A DNA stretch of 49,744 nucleotides from JBFFXF01 sp041569895. GTDB taxonomy: Bacteria; Planctomycetota; UBA8108; JACQVS01. Shown piece after piece: positions 17,102 to 26,288 of the stretch (its first letter is position 1; the number at the start of each line of letters is the position of its first letter). The stretch covers positions 1 through 49,744 of the forward strand of contig JBFFXF010000011.1 of assembly GCA_041569895.1 (NCBI GenBank), written 5' to 3'. Under the pieces are notes generated by a model. It did not search any database, was not told the DNA's origin, and was given only the letters and a program-made list of their open reading frames with translations. The translations under genes were made by a program, and so were the position numbers.

Positions 17102-18550
17102 ATGTATCGCACGTCGCTCCGCCCACTCCTGTCTCTCGCGCTCCTCGCGATACCCATCGCCCTCGCCCGTCCTGCCGCGCCCGGCGACCCGGACACCGCG
17201 ACCCACCTCGATCGGCTGCGGTCGGCGCCGCTCTTCGAGGGCCCGACGATCGGGTTTGCCGCGGTGAGCTCGCGGTTTCGGGCGGCGTACGAGGCGCTGC
17301 TCGGCGCGAGCGAGGTGGCGCCGTTTCTCGAGCTGGCGCGGGCCCGTGGGGCGGCGGCGCGGGTGTACGGGGTCGAGGGGCTGGTGACGCTCGTCGGACG
17401 CTCCGGCGAGGGGAGCGACGCGCTTCGCGGGAGGGCGATCGACGCCATCGTGGCGCTCCTCGAGGACGAGCGGCCGGTCGAGGTGTTCACGAGCTGCCAG
17501 CACGGGGACAGCATCGTCGCGGTCGAGGCGTTCGGTGCGCTCGGCCGGATACTGACTCCGGTGGAGCTCGACGCCGTCGCGGCCGGACTTCTGCGGGAGG
17601 CCGTGAAGTCGGACGCCACGTCGCTCAGGGCGCATCTCGCCATCGAGCGGGCGCGTCACCGTCCGACGATGGCGTTTCTCGGTTACCTGCTCGAGGAGAT
17701 CCGCGACCCCGCCGGCGGCGCCGCCCTGCTCGACTCGGCGCCGCCCGACGACGCACGACTGCGCGCGGCGCGTGAGCGGACCGTGCGCGACGCGCTGGCG
17801 TCTCGCCCTGAAGAGATCCGACTCGCCGCCGTCGGCGCGGCGCTCGAACTCGGCGCGACGTCGTTTCTCGAGACGCTCCTCGACATGGCGCGCGGTACGG
17901 ACGAGGTCGCGGAGCGAGCACTGGCCGCGAGCGCGACCGGCGTCGGCGAGCTGCTGGGCAGTCGAGCCGAGGGCGCCACCTTACGAGCACGCGAGGCGCT
18001 CGCCATCATCCGTCGCGACCTGCGGGTCGACTCGCCCCGCCCTGACGCCGCGGCGATGGCGCTGGTCACCCTCGCGCGGGCGCTCGACGCGGAGCCGGCC
18101 GTCGGTGACGTGTCGACTCGCCGCGAGGTGCTCGACGCGCTCGAGTCCGCTCTCGCGCTGGAGGCGACGTCACAGCCCGACATGGCGCGCGCGCTCGCAC
18201 GACTCGATCGCGACGGTTCGAGGGCCCTCGCCGTGCTCGAGTCACGACTCGAGACGCTCGACCCGCGCGCCCTCCTCGCGCTCGTCGATGCGGCGGGCGC
18301 GCACTTCGCCTCCCGGGCGCGGCTCGAGGATCACCTGCTCGCCGTGCTCCGTGACGAGGGCAGCCACTGGCGCGCTCGGCTCTACGCGGCGCGGGGTCTC
18401 GGTGAGCTCCGGTGCGCGCGCGCGGTCCCGCTGCTTGTCGAGCTCGCGGAACGACCGGGGCGGCTGGGTCGCGAGGCGGCGAGAGCGTGTGCGAGGATCA
18501 CCGACGGTCAGGACGCGTCGCGATCCGCGAAGAACGGCGCGGGCCGGTAG
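17102..18550 (+). CDS. secreted alpha-helical (HEAT-like) protein of unknown function
   Basis: 482 aa from the ATG at 17102. MYRTSLRPLLSLALLAIPIA begins a signal peptide, ending about residue 23. The mature part is almost wholly Ala/Leu/Arg/Glu-rich helices in repeated hairpins, for example LREAVKSDATSLRAHLAIER and ARLYAARGLGELRCARAVPL, suggesting a HEAT/ARM-like solenoid. No enzymatic motif is visible. A longer in-frame reading upstream only runs through the repeat array and is rejected. A GATAGT hexamer at 17087-17092 could be a weak -10. The 3' end overlaps the convergent cheR gene by 43 bp (18508-18550). Confidence 0.8.
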   Translation: MYRTSLRPLLSLALLAIPIALARPAAPGDPDTATHLDRLRSAPLFEGPTIGFAAVSSRFRAAYEALLGASEVAPFLELARARGAAARVYGVEGLVTLVGRSGEGSDALRGRAIDAIVALLEDERPVEVFTSCQHGDSIVAVEAFGALGRILTPVELDAVAAGLLREAVKSDATSLRAHLAIERARHRPTMAFLGYLLEEIRDPAGGAALLDSAPPDDARLRAARERTVRDALASRPEEIRLAAVGAALELGATSFLETLLDMARGTDEVAERALAASATGVGELLGSRAEGATLRAREALAIIRRDLRVDSPRPDAAAMALVTLARALDAEPAVGDVSTRREVLDALESALALEATSQPDMARALARLDRDGSRALAVLESRLETLDPRALLALVDAAGAHFASRARLEDHLLAVLRDEGSHWRARLYAARGLGELRCARAVPLLVELAERPGRLGREAARACARITDGQDASRSAKNGAGR

Positions 18551-19359
18551 GCGACCGACGCCGGGTCCGGCTTGCGAAACAGGTTCGTCAGACCGAGCAC
18601 CGTCTCGGAGCCGCCGAGAAAGAGGAAGCCGTCCGGCCGGATCGCCCCGCTCATCTTGGCGTAGATCTGCCGCTTCGTCGGACCGTCGAAGTAGATGAGG
18701 ACGTTCCTGAGGAGCACGATGTCGAACGTCCCGCCGAGCAGCGCGTAGTCGCCGAGCAGGTTGAAGCGCATGAAGTTCACCTGCTCGCGCACCTCCGGTC
18801 GGACGCGCCAGCCGTTGCCGTCCCGCTCGAACCGCTTCACCAGCGTCCTCACGGGGACACCGCGCTGCACGTCGAAGCGAGTGTAATGGCCGCTGCGCGC
18901 CACCTTGAGCGCTCTCGCCGAGACGTCGGAAGCGAGGATCTCGACGTCCCACGAATCCAGCCCCGGGAAATGGTCGAGCAGGGTCATCGCGATCGAGTAC
19001 GGCTCCTGACCCGTGGAGCAGGCCGCGGACCAGATCCGCAGCGACCGCGTCGGCTTTCGCGCGCGGATCAGCTCCGGGATGGCGAACTCGGCGAGCTCCT
19101 TGAACGGCGCGTGGTCGCGGAAGAAGCTCGTCTCGTTCGTCGTCATCGCCTCGCAGACCGCGTCGATGATCTCCGGTCGCTCGCTCGACCGCAGCGTCTC
19201 GACGAGATCATGAACATCCGCGATGTCGAAGTGCGCCGCGACGGGGGCCAGCCGGCTCTCGATGAGGTACTCCTTGCCGTCGTCGAGGTTGTAGCCGATC
19301 TGCTCCTTGAGGATCGACCTCAGGAACCGATAGTCCCGGGCGAGCACGGTGCCACTCAT
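18508..19359 (-). CDS. cheR: chemotaxis protein methyltransferase CheR
   Basis: 283 aa. Transfers methyl groups from S-adenosylmethionine to glutamates of the chemoreceptor. The N-terminal helical domain has YNLDDGKEYLIESRL, and MTTNETSFFRD is the CheR hallmark around residues 72-82. The SAM-binding motif is IWSAACSTGQEPYSIAM (109-125), and LLRNVLIYFD is the conserved C-terminal motif. The ATG at 19359 overlaps the cheB stop as ATGA, which settles the start; a longer upstream reading lies inside cheB. It is the last gene of the chemosensory operon and pairs with CheB for receptor adaptation. Its tail overlaps the convergent gene at 17102-18550. Confidence 0.97.
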   Translation of the reverse strand: MSGTVLARDYRFLRSILKEQIGYNLDDGKEYLIESRLAPVAAHFDIADVHDLVETLRSSERPEIIDAVCEAMTTNETSFFRDHAPFKELAEFAIPELIRARKPTRSLRIWSAACSTGQEPYSIAMTLLDHFPGLDSWDVEILASDVSARALKVARSGHYTRFDVQRGVPVRTLVKRFERDGNGWRVRPEVREQVNFMRFNLLGDYALLGGTFDIVLLRNVLIYFDGPTKRQIYAKMSGAIRPDGFLFLGGSETVLGLTNLFRKPDPASVAYRPAPFFADRDAS

Positions 19360-20402
19360 CGCGCCACGGCCCTCCTGACTTCCGCCGCGAGCTCCTCGAC
19401 CGCCAATACGGCCGCGGCGAGCCCCGACTTGGCGATCGATCCGGGCATGCCCCACACGACACTGCTCTCCCGATCCTGGACCAGCACTCGCGACCCGGCC
19501 CGGACGAGCGCCTCCGCGCCGGTCTTGCCGTCGTCGCCCATGCCGGTGAGCACGATCGCGAGGGCCTCGTCCCCGAAGCAGCGAGCGGCCGACTCGAAGA
19601 GCGGATCGACGGCCGGCCGGCAGAAGTGAACGGGGGGCTCCCGATCGAGCCGGATCACCTCGCCCTGGGTCTGCCGCTTCACCGTCATGTGGTAGTCGCC
19701 GGGCGCGATGGACGCGGTGCCGGGCTCGAGGAGCTGGCCGTCGTGAGCCTCCCGCGTCGGAATCGCCGTGTCGACGTCGAGCCGCTCGGCGAGCTTGCGC
19801 GTGAACACCGCCGGCATGTGCTGCACCACGAGAATCGGCACCGGCAGACCCGCGCCGATGAGCTCGAAGAGCCGCGTCAGCGCCGTCGGTCCCCCGGTGC
19901 TCGCCCCGATCAGCAGGACGCGTGGCCGTTTCGTCGGCCGTTCCGCGCGAGGTCGCCTCCGGACGGCGGAAGGCGGCTCCGGCGCCGCCGCGGAGCCCCC
20001 CCCGAGGACGCGGACCTTCGATTTGAGCTCCTGCGCGATCGAGTCGAGCTCCCTGCCCGAGATCTTCGCCGAGGGCTTGGCGATGTAGTCGGATGCCCCG
20101 AGCGACAGCGCGCGGATGGTGGTCTCCGCGCCGCGTGTCGTCAGCGCGCTCGCCATGATGACGCGCACGCCGGGATTCTCGGCGAGGATGCGCGGCAGCG
20201 CCGTGAGGCCGTCCATCTCGGGCATGTCGACGTCGAGGAGCACGATGTCGACCGGATGCCGCTCGAGCGCGAGCAGCGCGGTCTTGCCGTTGTCCGCCGA
20301 GCCGACGACCTGGATGTCGGGCTCCGGCTCGAGGAGGCGCGTGATCATCCCGCGCACCACGACCGAGTCGTCGACGACGAGCACGCGCACCGGTCGCGTC
20401 AT
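19356..20402 (-). CDS. cheB: chemotaxis response regulator protein-glutamate methylesterase CheB
   Basis: 348 aa. Receiver domain 1-125 with DD acidic pair (11-12), phosphoacceptor D57 (VLLDVDMPEMDG) and K109. A Pro/Arg-rich linker (about 135-160) leads to the methylesterase domain with catalytic S168 (GASTGGPTAL), H195 (VVQHMP) and D290 (TGMGDDG). It removes methyl groups from, and can deamidate, chemoreceptor residues, with activity controlled by phosphorylation from CheA. The ATG at 20402 overlaps the cheY stop as ATGA, and the stop overlaps the cheR start the same way. Confidence 0.98.
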   Translation of the reverse strand: MTRPVRVLVVDDSVVVRGMITRLLEPEPDIQVVGSADNGKTALLALERHPVDIVLLDVDMPEMDGLTALPRILAENPGVRVIMASALTTRGAETTIRALSLGASDYIAKPSAKISGRELDSIAQELKSKVRVLGGGSAAAPEPPSAVRRRPRAERPTKRPRVLLIGASTGGPTALTRLFELIGAGLPVPILVVQHMPAVFTRKLAERLDVDTAIPTREAHDGQLLEPGTASIAPGDYHMTVKRQTQGEVIRLDREPPVHFCRPAVDPLFESAARCFGDEALAIVLTGMGDDGKTGAEALVRAGSRVLVQDRESSVVWGMPGSIAKSGLAAAVLAVEELAAEVRRAVAR

Positions 20403-20770
20403 CTTGCCACCCCGACCTGCCGAAGCTTCTCGATGACGATATCGGTGGTGAACGGCTTCATGAGGTACTCGTCGGCGCCGAGCGCGATCGCCTCCTCGAT
20501 CCTCGAGATCGAATCGTCCGACGTGCAGATGATGACGACGACGCCCTGAAGAGACGGGAGCTTGCGGATCTCCCGCAGACACGAGAGTCCGTCCATGCCG
20601 GGCATGTCGATGTCGAGGAGGATCGCATCCGGGGCGCCGGCCTTCGCGCAGTGCGCGAGCGCCTCGGCGCCGTCTGTCGCCTCGTCCACCTTGAAGTTCA
20701 GCGACGCGAGGATTCGGCGGCTGACCGTCCTCATGATCGGCGAGTCGTCAACGACGAGCACCCTTCGCAT
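20399..20770 (-). CDS. cheY: CheY-like single-domain response regulator
   Basis: 123 aa, one receiver domain. VLVVDDS gives the acidic pair D8-D9, the phosphoacceptor is D53 (ILLDIDMPGMDG) and the switch Thr and conserved Lys are in IICTSDDS and EYLMKPF. It has no output domain, so it should carry the CheA phosphate signal to a downstream target such as a flagellar or pilus motor, or another regulator. It sits 30 bp after the receptor gene and is ATGA-coupled to cheB. No CheZ, CheC or CheX phosphatase gene is in the window. Confidence 0.96.
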   Translation of the reverse strand: MRRVLVVDDSPIMRTVSRRILASLNFKVDEATDGAEALAHCAKAGAPDAILLDIDMPGMDGLSCLREIRKLPSLQGVVVIICTSDDSISRIEEAIALGADEYLMKPFTTDIVIEKLRQVGVAR

Positions 20771-20800
20771 GGCGCTTCTCCCGGCGCTCCTGAACGCTCC

Positions 20801-22714
20801 TCAGAACTCCTGCATCCGCCGAACGAATGAATCGACCGCTCGTTTCAGCTGTGTCGCCTCCTCGACCATCTCCTGCGCGGTCTGCCGGAACTGGTCGGCG
20901 ATCTGTCCGGAATGCTCCGCCGAGTTCGAGACGGAGCCGATCTTTCGCGACACCTCTCCGGTTCCACGGGACGCGTCGGAGGCGTTTCGGGCGATCTCGT
21001 CGATCGCCGCGGACTGCTGCTCGACCGCGGCCGCGATGATGGTCGAGATCTCGTTGATGCTGCCGATCACGTCCGAGACCTTCTGGATCGCCGACACCGC
21101 GGTCTCGGTGTCGCCCTGCACTCCCTGGATCTTGCGCGCGATCTCGTCCGTCGCCCTCGAGGTCTGACCGGCGAGCTGCTTGACCTCGTTGGCGACGATC
21201 GCGAAGCCCTTGCCGAACTCTCCGGCGCGCGCGGCCTCGATGGTCGCGTTGAGCGCGAGCAGGTTGGTCTGCTCGGCGATCGAGGTGATCACCTCGACGA
21301 CGGCGCCGATCTCCCGGCTCGAGTTGCCGAGCTGATCCATCAGGGCGACCGCCTGTTTCGACTGCTCGGCCGCCTCGACCGCGACCACCATCGCCTGTTG
21401 CAGGCTCTGGGAGATCTCCGCGCTGCTTGCCGACATCTCCTCCGCGGATCCGGCCACCGAGCTGACGTTGCCGCTCGCCTGCTCCGCTGCGGCCGCGACG
21501 GCGTGCGCCTGGTGCGAGGTCTCCTCCGCCGCCCTGGCGAGACACTCGCTGCTCGTGTCCATCAGCTCGGCGGCGTCGTGCACGCGATCGACCACCGATT
21601 TGACGCCCCTCTCGAACTCGCCGGTGACGCGGACCAGCGGCTGGGTCATCCGCCGCCCGAGGACGAGGCCGAGGACGCAGATGACGAGCAGGGAGAGCGC
21701 CGCCGCCTCGAGCAGCGTCGTTCGCATGCCGGGGATGCCGACGGCGTCGAGGACGTCCTCCTCGCCGCACCACACGAGCACGCTCCACCCCATGTCGCGG
21801 TCCCGGGATGCGCCACGTGGACGCGTGTATCCAACGACCATGCTCTCGTCGCGGGTGAAGTGCTTCGCTCGGGCGTACCCGGAACGTCCGGCGACGGCGA
21901 GGGAGGCCGGCTCGATCCCCTCGTCGGCGAGGTTTCGCCTCGGACCGAGGCTCGTTCCCGCGGCGTGATGGTGCAGGACAACAGCGCCCCGAGGATCGAG
22001 GAGCGTGATCTCCGCCGACTCGAGCCCGGTGCGCTCGAGTCCCTCGCGCGCCAGCTCGACGATCTCCTCGATCGGCGAGAGCTCGATTCGATTGCTCCAG
22101 TACGCGATCACCTCGCCATCGGCGCGAACCGCGGTGGAGACTCCGATCGCCGGCACCTTGCCGCCGTACACGGCGCTGGCTGCGTCGTCGACCTCGACGG
22201 TCTCGACGTGCGTCCAGCTCGAGCGGTCGCTCGCACGACGCGCGTGCGGAAACCGGGAGAGGGCGTGAAACCACGTCGCTCCGCTGAAGTCACGGCGGTA
22301 GAGCTCGCCGGTGTCGAGCGGACGTCCCCGCGCGTCGCGAGAGTTGACGGCGATGAGCTTGCCCTCCGTGTCGACGAGCAGCGTCAGAAGACACGAGTCG
22401 TGGACGTCGAGGTGGCGATTCATGGCCGCGACGATGGGGTTGCGCTCCCCGGCGCGATCCCACGCCGCGCGATCCTGCACGACGCTGTTCGAGCTGAACG
22501 TCAGGACGTCCCGGCGGTGTTCGCGGAGGCTGCGGTCGAGCGCCTCTCCGACGTGGCGCGCGGTGCTCTCGAGGCGCGCGGCGATCATCTCCATGCCGGC
22601 GTGGGCCGTGCGGAGCGCGAAGACCGCCACCACCACCATCGGGATCATCCCGAAGAGGATCATGAAGAGCGTCAGCTTGCCCCGCAGCCTGATTGTCGAG
22701 ACGAGTCCGGTCAT
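20801..22714 (-). CDS. methyl-accepting chemotaxis protein (transmembrane receptor)
   Basis: 637 aa. TM1 at about 15-36 (LTLFMILFGMIPMVVVAVFA), an extracytoplasmic sensor of about 300 residues with the spacing of a double-Cache domain, TM2 at about 335-357 (LSLLVICVLGLVLG), a HAMP-like segment, then the cytoplasmic four-helix signalling rod. The hairpin tip is canonical (EQTNLLALNATIEAARAG, then FAIVANEVKQLA, around residue 485). The receptor binds CheA through CheW at this tip. The ligand is not predictable. It lies inside the operon between cheW (40 bp upstream) and cheY (30 bp downstream), so it is the dedicated receptor of this pathway. Confidence 0.97.
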   Translation of the reverse strand: MTGLVSTIRLRGKLTLFMILFGMIPMVVVAVFALRTAHAGMEMIAARLESTARHVGEALDRSLREHRRDVLTFSSNSVVQDRAAWDRAGERNPIVAAMNRHLDVHDSCLLTLLVDTEGKLIAVNSRDARGRPLDTGELYRRDFSGATWFHALSRFPHARRASDRSSWTHVETVEVDDAASAVYGGKVPAIGVSTAVRADGEVIAYWSNRIELSPIEEIVELAREGLERTGLESAEITLLDPRGAVVLHHHAAGTSLGPRRNLADEGIEPASLAVAGRSGYARAKHFTRDESMVVGYTRPRGASRDRDMGWSVLVWCGEEDVLDAVGIPGMRTTLLEAAALSLLVICVLGLVLGRRMTQPLVRVTGEFERGVKSVVDRVHDAAELMDTSSECLARAAEETSHQAHAVAAAAEQASGNVSSVAGSAEEMSASSAEISQSLQQAMVVAVEAAEQSKQAVALMDQLGNSSREIGAVVEVITSIAEQTNLLALNATIEAARAGEFGKGFAIVANEVKQLAGQTSRATDEIARKIQGVQGDTETAVSAIQKVSDVIGSINEISTIIAAAVEQQSAAIDEIARNASDASRGTGEVSRKIGSVSNSAEHSGQIADQFRQTAQEMVEEATQLKRAVDSFVRRMQEF

Positions 22715-22754
22715 GTGTTGTCCCTGCGCGTGCGGCGAGCTCCGCGCCGCGCCG

Positions 22755-23279
22755 TCACTGTTCCACCACGTCTATCGCCAGCAGCCTGTCGAGCTCGAGA
22801 GCGACGAGCAGGCCCCGCTGCAGCTGAAAAACCCCCTCGCAGTACTGCTGCCAGACCTGGTCGATAGTCGCCGGTGGCGGCTCCATCAGATCGGGCCGGA
22901 CGTCGATGACGTCGCCCACCCGGTCGACCAGAAGACTGACCATCTCCTCGCCGTCGTTGACGACGACGTTCATCCGCCGCGCGGTCGTGTCTCCGTCGAG
23001 CGGCGGCAGCGCGAGTCGCACGCGGAGGTCGATCGCCGTGACGATCTGGCCGCGCAGGTTGATGAACCCGGCGATCTCGGGCGGCAGGAGGGGGATGCTC
23101 GCGATCGGTCGAGACGTCAACACCTCCTGGACCCGCCCGACCCGGACCCCGAGAAGCTCGCGGTCGATGCGGAACGTCACGAACCGCCAGGTCTCGCCCT
23201 CGGGCGTCCCGCCCGCGCCCCCGGTGTGGTCGCCGGTGGTCTCGGGTCCGCGCTTCGCTTCGTCGAGTGTGGCGCTCAT
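22755..23279 (-). CDS. cheW: chemotaxis coupling protein CheW
   Basis: 174 aa. After a flexible 30-residue Gly/Thr/Glu-rich N-terminus comes one CheW domain: WRFVTFRIDRELLGVRVGRV, IPLLPPEIAGFINLRGQIV and VSLLVDRVGDVIDV. It links the receptor to CheA. The ATG at 23279 forms an ATGA overlap with the cheA stop; a longer frame inside cheA is rejected. The C-terminus is somewhat longer than in E. coli CheW (QLQRGLLVALELDRLLAID), a common variant. Confidence 0.96.
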   Translation of the reverse strand: MSATLDEAKRGPETTGDHTGGAGGTPEGETWRFVTFRIDRELLGVRVGRVQEVLTSRPIASIPLLPPEIAGFINLRGQIVTAIDLRVRLALPPLDGDTTARRMNVVVNDGEEMVSLLVDRVGDVIDVRPDLMEPPPATIDQVWQQYCEGVFQLQRGLLVALELDRLLAIDVVEQ

Positions 23280-25999
23280 CCGGTCTTGCCCGCGAGGGCC
23301 TCCTGCGTCTGCTTCGAGACGTTCTCGATGGCGTCGAGGACTGCGTCCATGTCGAGCTTCGGGATGCATAGCAGGAACCCGGCCTCGAGCGCCTGCGAGA
23401 CATCGTGTGGGCTGGTCCGCGAGGTCAGCGCGATCAGCGGCTGTCCGGCGAGCTCGGGCCGGCGCCGCACCTCGCGGGCGAGCTCGAGACCGTCCATGTT
23501 CGGCATCTCGATGTCGCAGAGGATGACGTCGGGCCGCCCGCCCTTGCCGAGCACCTCGAGGGCCTCGATCCCGTCGCGCGCGGCCGAGACCTCGTGTCCG
23601 GCGCCGCGCAGCAGGGGCGCGAGCATGTTCCGGAAGAAGTCGGAGTCGTCGACGACCAGGACCCGGCTCCCGCGTGACCTCGGCGTGCTCGAGCTGAACC
23701 AGTCGTCGCCGCCCTTCTTCAGGTAGTGATGCAGGTCGAGGATCTCCGTCACCCGGTCCTTGATGACGGCGGAGCCGATGACGCCGGTCTTCCTGCCGAA
23801 CGTCTCGATCGAGATGGTCTCTTCCGCGATGTCGTTGATCTGCTCCACCATCAGCCCGATCGAGCGGCTGCCGTCACGGAAGACGATCACCGGCTGCGGG
23901 TCGAGCTTTCCCACGGCGAGCTCGTCGTCCACCGGGACGAGCGGGAGGAGACTGCCGCGGTATTGAATGAGATATCCGCCGGAGGCGCGCTCGATCTTTT
24001 TGGCCGGGATCTCCTCGAGCCTCGTGACCAGCGACAGCGGGATCGCCTGCACCGTCTTGCCGCCCGACCGGAAGAGGAGGAGACGCACTCTCTCCGCCAC
24101 GGAGCGGCGCGCGAGCTCGTCCCCGGCCTGCTGCTCGTCGTGCCGGTCGATCTCGAGCCTGGCGAGGATTCCGGCGCGCGCGGCCAGGCCGGCGGCGTCG
24201 AGGATCATGATGACGCTCCCGTCGCCGAGGATCGTCGTGCCTGCGTAGACCCGGAGGCGTCCGGCGAATCGTCCGAGCGGCTTGACGACGATCTCCTCGG
24301 TGTCGTGGACGTCGTCGACGACGAGCCCGAACTGCTTCTTGTCGACCTGGATGACGATGACGTACCGCTCCCCGGAGTCCGATGAGCGCTCGAGTCCGAG
24401 GATGCGCCCGAGCTGGACGAGCGAGAGCAGCCGCCCGCGCAGCCGGAGCGCCTCGGCGCCGTTGACGACCTCGATCAGGTGGCGGTTGTCGTCGGAGACC
24501 CGCACGAGCTCCACCACCCCCACCTGCGGGATCGCGAACCGGCGACCGCCGCCGCTGACGATCAGCGCCGAGATGATCGCCAGCGTCAGCGGGATCTTGA
24601 TGTAGACGGTGGTGCCCTCACCGGCGCGCGTGCGCAACCGGATGGTGCCCCCGATCGACTGGATCTTGGAACGCACGACGTCCATGCCGACGCCCCGTCC
24701 CGAGACGCTGGTGACCTGGTCGGCCGTGGAGAAACCCGGCTCGAAGATCATGTTGAGGACTTCGTCTTCCGGGAGCGACGACGCCTTCGTCGCGTCGATG
24801 AGCCCGCGCTCGATCGCCTTGGCGCGCACGCGCTCGATGTCGATGCCGGCGCCGTCGTCGATGATCTCGACGATGATCGAGCCGCCCTGCTGGCGCGCGC
24901 GCAGCGTGATGGTTCCCTCGTCCGACTTGCCGTGGGCGCGACGCGCCTCGATCGATTCGATCCCGTGGTCGGCGCTGTTCCGCACCATGTGCATGAAGGG
25001 ATCCTCGATGGCGTCGAGCACCTGCCGGTCGAGCTCCGTGTCGGCGCCGACCATCTTCAGGTTGATCTTCTTGCCGCTCCCCGCCGTGAGGTTCCGCAAG
25101 ATGCGCGGGATCTTCTTCCATGCGCTGCCGATGTCGCGCATGCGCGTCTGCATCACCGCTTCCTGGAGCTCCGTGGTGACGCGACCGAGCTCGGCGACCG
25201 AGGATCCGTATCGGGCTCCCTCGTCGCTCTGGGTGAGTTGCGCGAGCTGGTTACGGACGAGCACCAGCTCGCCGACGCGGTTCATCAGCCGGTCGAGCAC
25301 CGAGACCGAGACGCGCAGCGACTGGTTCGCGACCGGGACGCCCGTCGGTTCCTGCGGTTGTTTCGCCGGTTCTGCCGGAGTCGCGGCGTCTCGCGAGGCC
25401 GCTTGCGCCTCCGCACCCTCGGCCGCGGCGCTCGCGTCACGGGACGACTCGACAGGCGTCATCTCGCCGTCTGCGTCGGAGCCCCTGGGGACGGCGTCTG
25501 GAAGACCGGCCTCCGCCAGCGCGTCGTCGAGGTCGACGATGATGTCGGCCTCGGCGAGCCCGTGCGCCGCGACCGCCTCGCGCAGCGCCGCGATCACCGC
25601 GGAGTCGTCACCCTCCGGCTCGCGTCCCTCGGTCTCGAGGTCCCGCAAGATCGACTTGATCGTGTCGACGGCGTCGAGCACCGGCCCGATGGTGCCCGCG
25701 GTCACCGGCAGCTGCCCGTCACGCATCTTGCCGAGGACGTCCTCCGCCGCGTGCGAGACACTCTCCATGCGCGTCAGCCCGAGGAAACCGCACGACCCCT
25801 TCACCGTGTGGATGGTCCGGAAGATGCTCTTGAGGACCTCGAGGTTGTCGGGCTCGAGCTCGAGCTGGACCACCTCCAGGTCGAGACGCTCGAGGTTCTC
25901 GTTACTCTCGACCAGGAACTCGTTGAGGATGTCGTCCACTGCCTCGACGCCGTCTCGCACACACCGAAGAGGAAGGCCGTGGTGTGAAAGTGAAGTCAC
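23276..25999 (-). CDS. cheA: hybrid chemotaxis histidine kinase CheA with two CheW-like domains and C-terminal receiver
   Basis: 907 aa if begun at the GTG at 25999. A GTG at 25942 (reading MDDILNEFLVESNENL) is equally credible. HPt domain with phosphorylated H64 (IHTVKGSCGFLG); Ala/Glu-rich P2-like linker; dimerisation and HATPase_c domains (MVRNSADHGIES N-box, IDDGAGID G1 box, SGRGVGMDVV G2 box); a first CheW-like domain (from about 500); a second (RLLLFRSGGKTVQAIPLSLV to IGLMVEQINDIAEE); and a C-terminal receiver with phosphoacceptor D829 (ILCDIEMPNMDG). It autophosphorylates and signals to CheY and CheB. The extra receiver may act as a phosphate sink or feedback element. It is the first gene of the operon; the 289-bp upstream gap contains a G-rich array. 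Confidence 0.97.
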   Translation of the reverse strand: MTSLSHHGLPLRCVRDGVEAVDDILNEFLVESNENLERLDLEVVQLELEPDNLEVLKSIFRTIHTVKGSCGFLGLTRMESVSHAAEDVLGKMRDGQLPVTAGTIGPVLDAVDTIKSILRDLETEGREPEGDDSAVIAALREAVAAHGLAEADIIVDLDDALAEAGLPDAVPRGSDADGEMTPVESSRDASAAAEGAEAQAASRDAATPAEPAKQPQEPTGVPVANQSLRVSVSVLDRLMNRVGELVLVRNQLAQLTQSDEGARYGSSVAELGRVTTELQEAVMQTRMRDIGSAWKKIPRILRNLTAGSGKKINLKMVGADTELDRQVLDAIEDPFMHMVRNSADHGIESIEARRAHGKSDEGTITLRARQQGGSIIVEIIDDGAGIDIERVRAKAIERGLIDATKASSLPEDEVLNMIFEPGFSTADQVTSVSGRGVGMDVVRSKIQSIGGTIRLRTRAGEGTTVYIKIPLTLAIISALIVSGGGRRFAIPQVGVVELVRVSDDNRHLIEVVNGAEALRLRGRLLSLVQLGRILGLERSSDSGERYVIVIQVDKKQFGLVVDDVHDTEEIVVKPLGRFAGRLRVYAGTTILGDGSVIMILDAAGLAARAGILARLEIDRHDEQQAGDELARRSVAERVRLLLFRSGGKTVQAIPLSLVTRLEEIPAKKIERASGGYLIQYRGSLLPLVPVDDELAVGKLDPQPVIVFRDGSRSIGLMVEQINDIAEETISIETFGRKTGVIGSAVIKDRVTEILDLHHYLKKGGDDWFSSSTPRSRGSRVLVVDDSDFFRNMLAPLLRGAGHEVSAARDGIEALEVLGKGGRPDVILCDIEMPNMDGLELAREVRRRPELAGQPLIALTSRTSPHDVSQALEAGFLLCIPKLDMDAVLDAIENVSKQTQEALAGKTG

Positions 26000-26106
26000 C
26001 CCGCGCCCAGCTCACGGGGCAGTCCCTCTTCGATGGTCGGCTGCGCTCGCGCCGGAGCTGAACAGCGCGGCGAACACCTTCCGGAAAACGGGGCGCCCTG
26101 CGCTCC

Positions 26107-26277
26107 TGTTCCCGGGCCCGGACCCGGACCCGGTCCCGGGCTCGGTCCCGAGAGCTCGCGGCGTCGAGTTCGCGGTCGGCGTCGGGTTGCCCCTGCTTTG
26201 CCGTCAGAGTCTCGCCAGCGGAGTCGAGCAGCTCAATCGGGCACGGGAACGGGCACGGGAACGGGGACGGGGCGGGA
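26107..26277. repeat. intergenic hexamer array 5
   Basis: TTCCCGGGCCCGGACCCGG-type units at about 26109-26150, a non-repetitive middle, and a strict 6-bp array of GGG tracts at 26239-26276 (GGGCAC/GGGAAC/GGGGAC). The latter is a G-quadruplex motif on the plus strand, just past the stop of the CCA-adding enzyme gene. The whole 26000-26288 gap lies upstream of cheA; I find no sigma-70 or sigma-54 promoter in it by eye. Confidence 0.88.
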
Positions 26278-26288
26278 TGCAGATCTGG

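Noticed and set aside
26000..26288. A sigma-54 or flagellar-type promoter for the che operon.
   Set aside because: I could not find a GG-N10-GC element or a flagellar sigma motif at a sensible distance from cheA.
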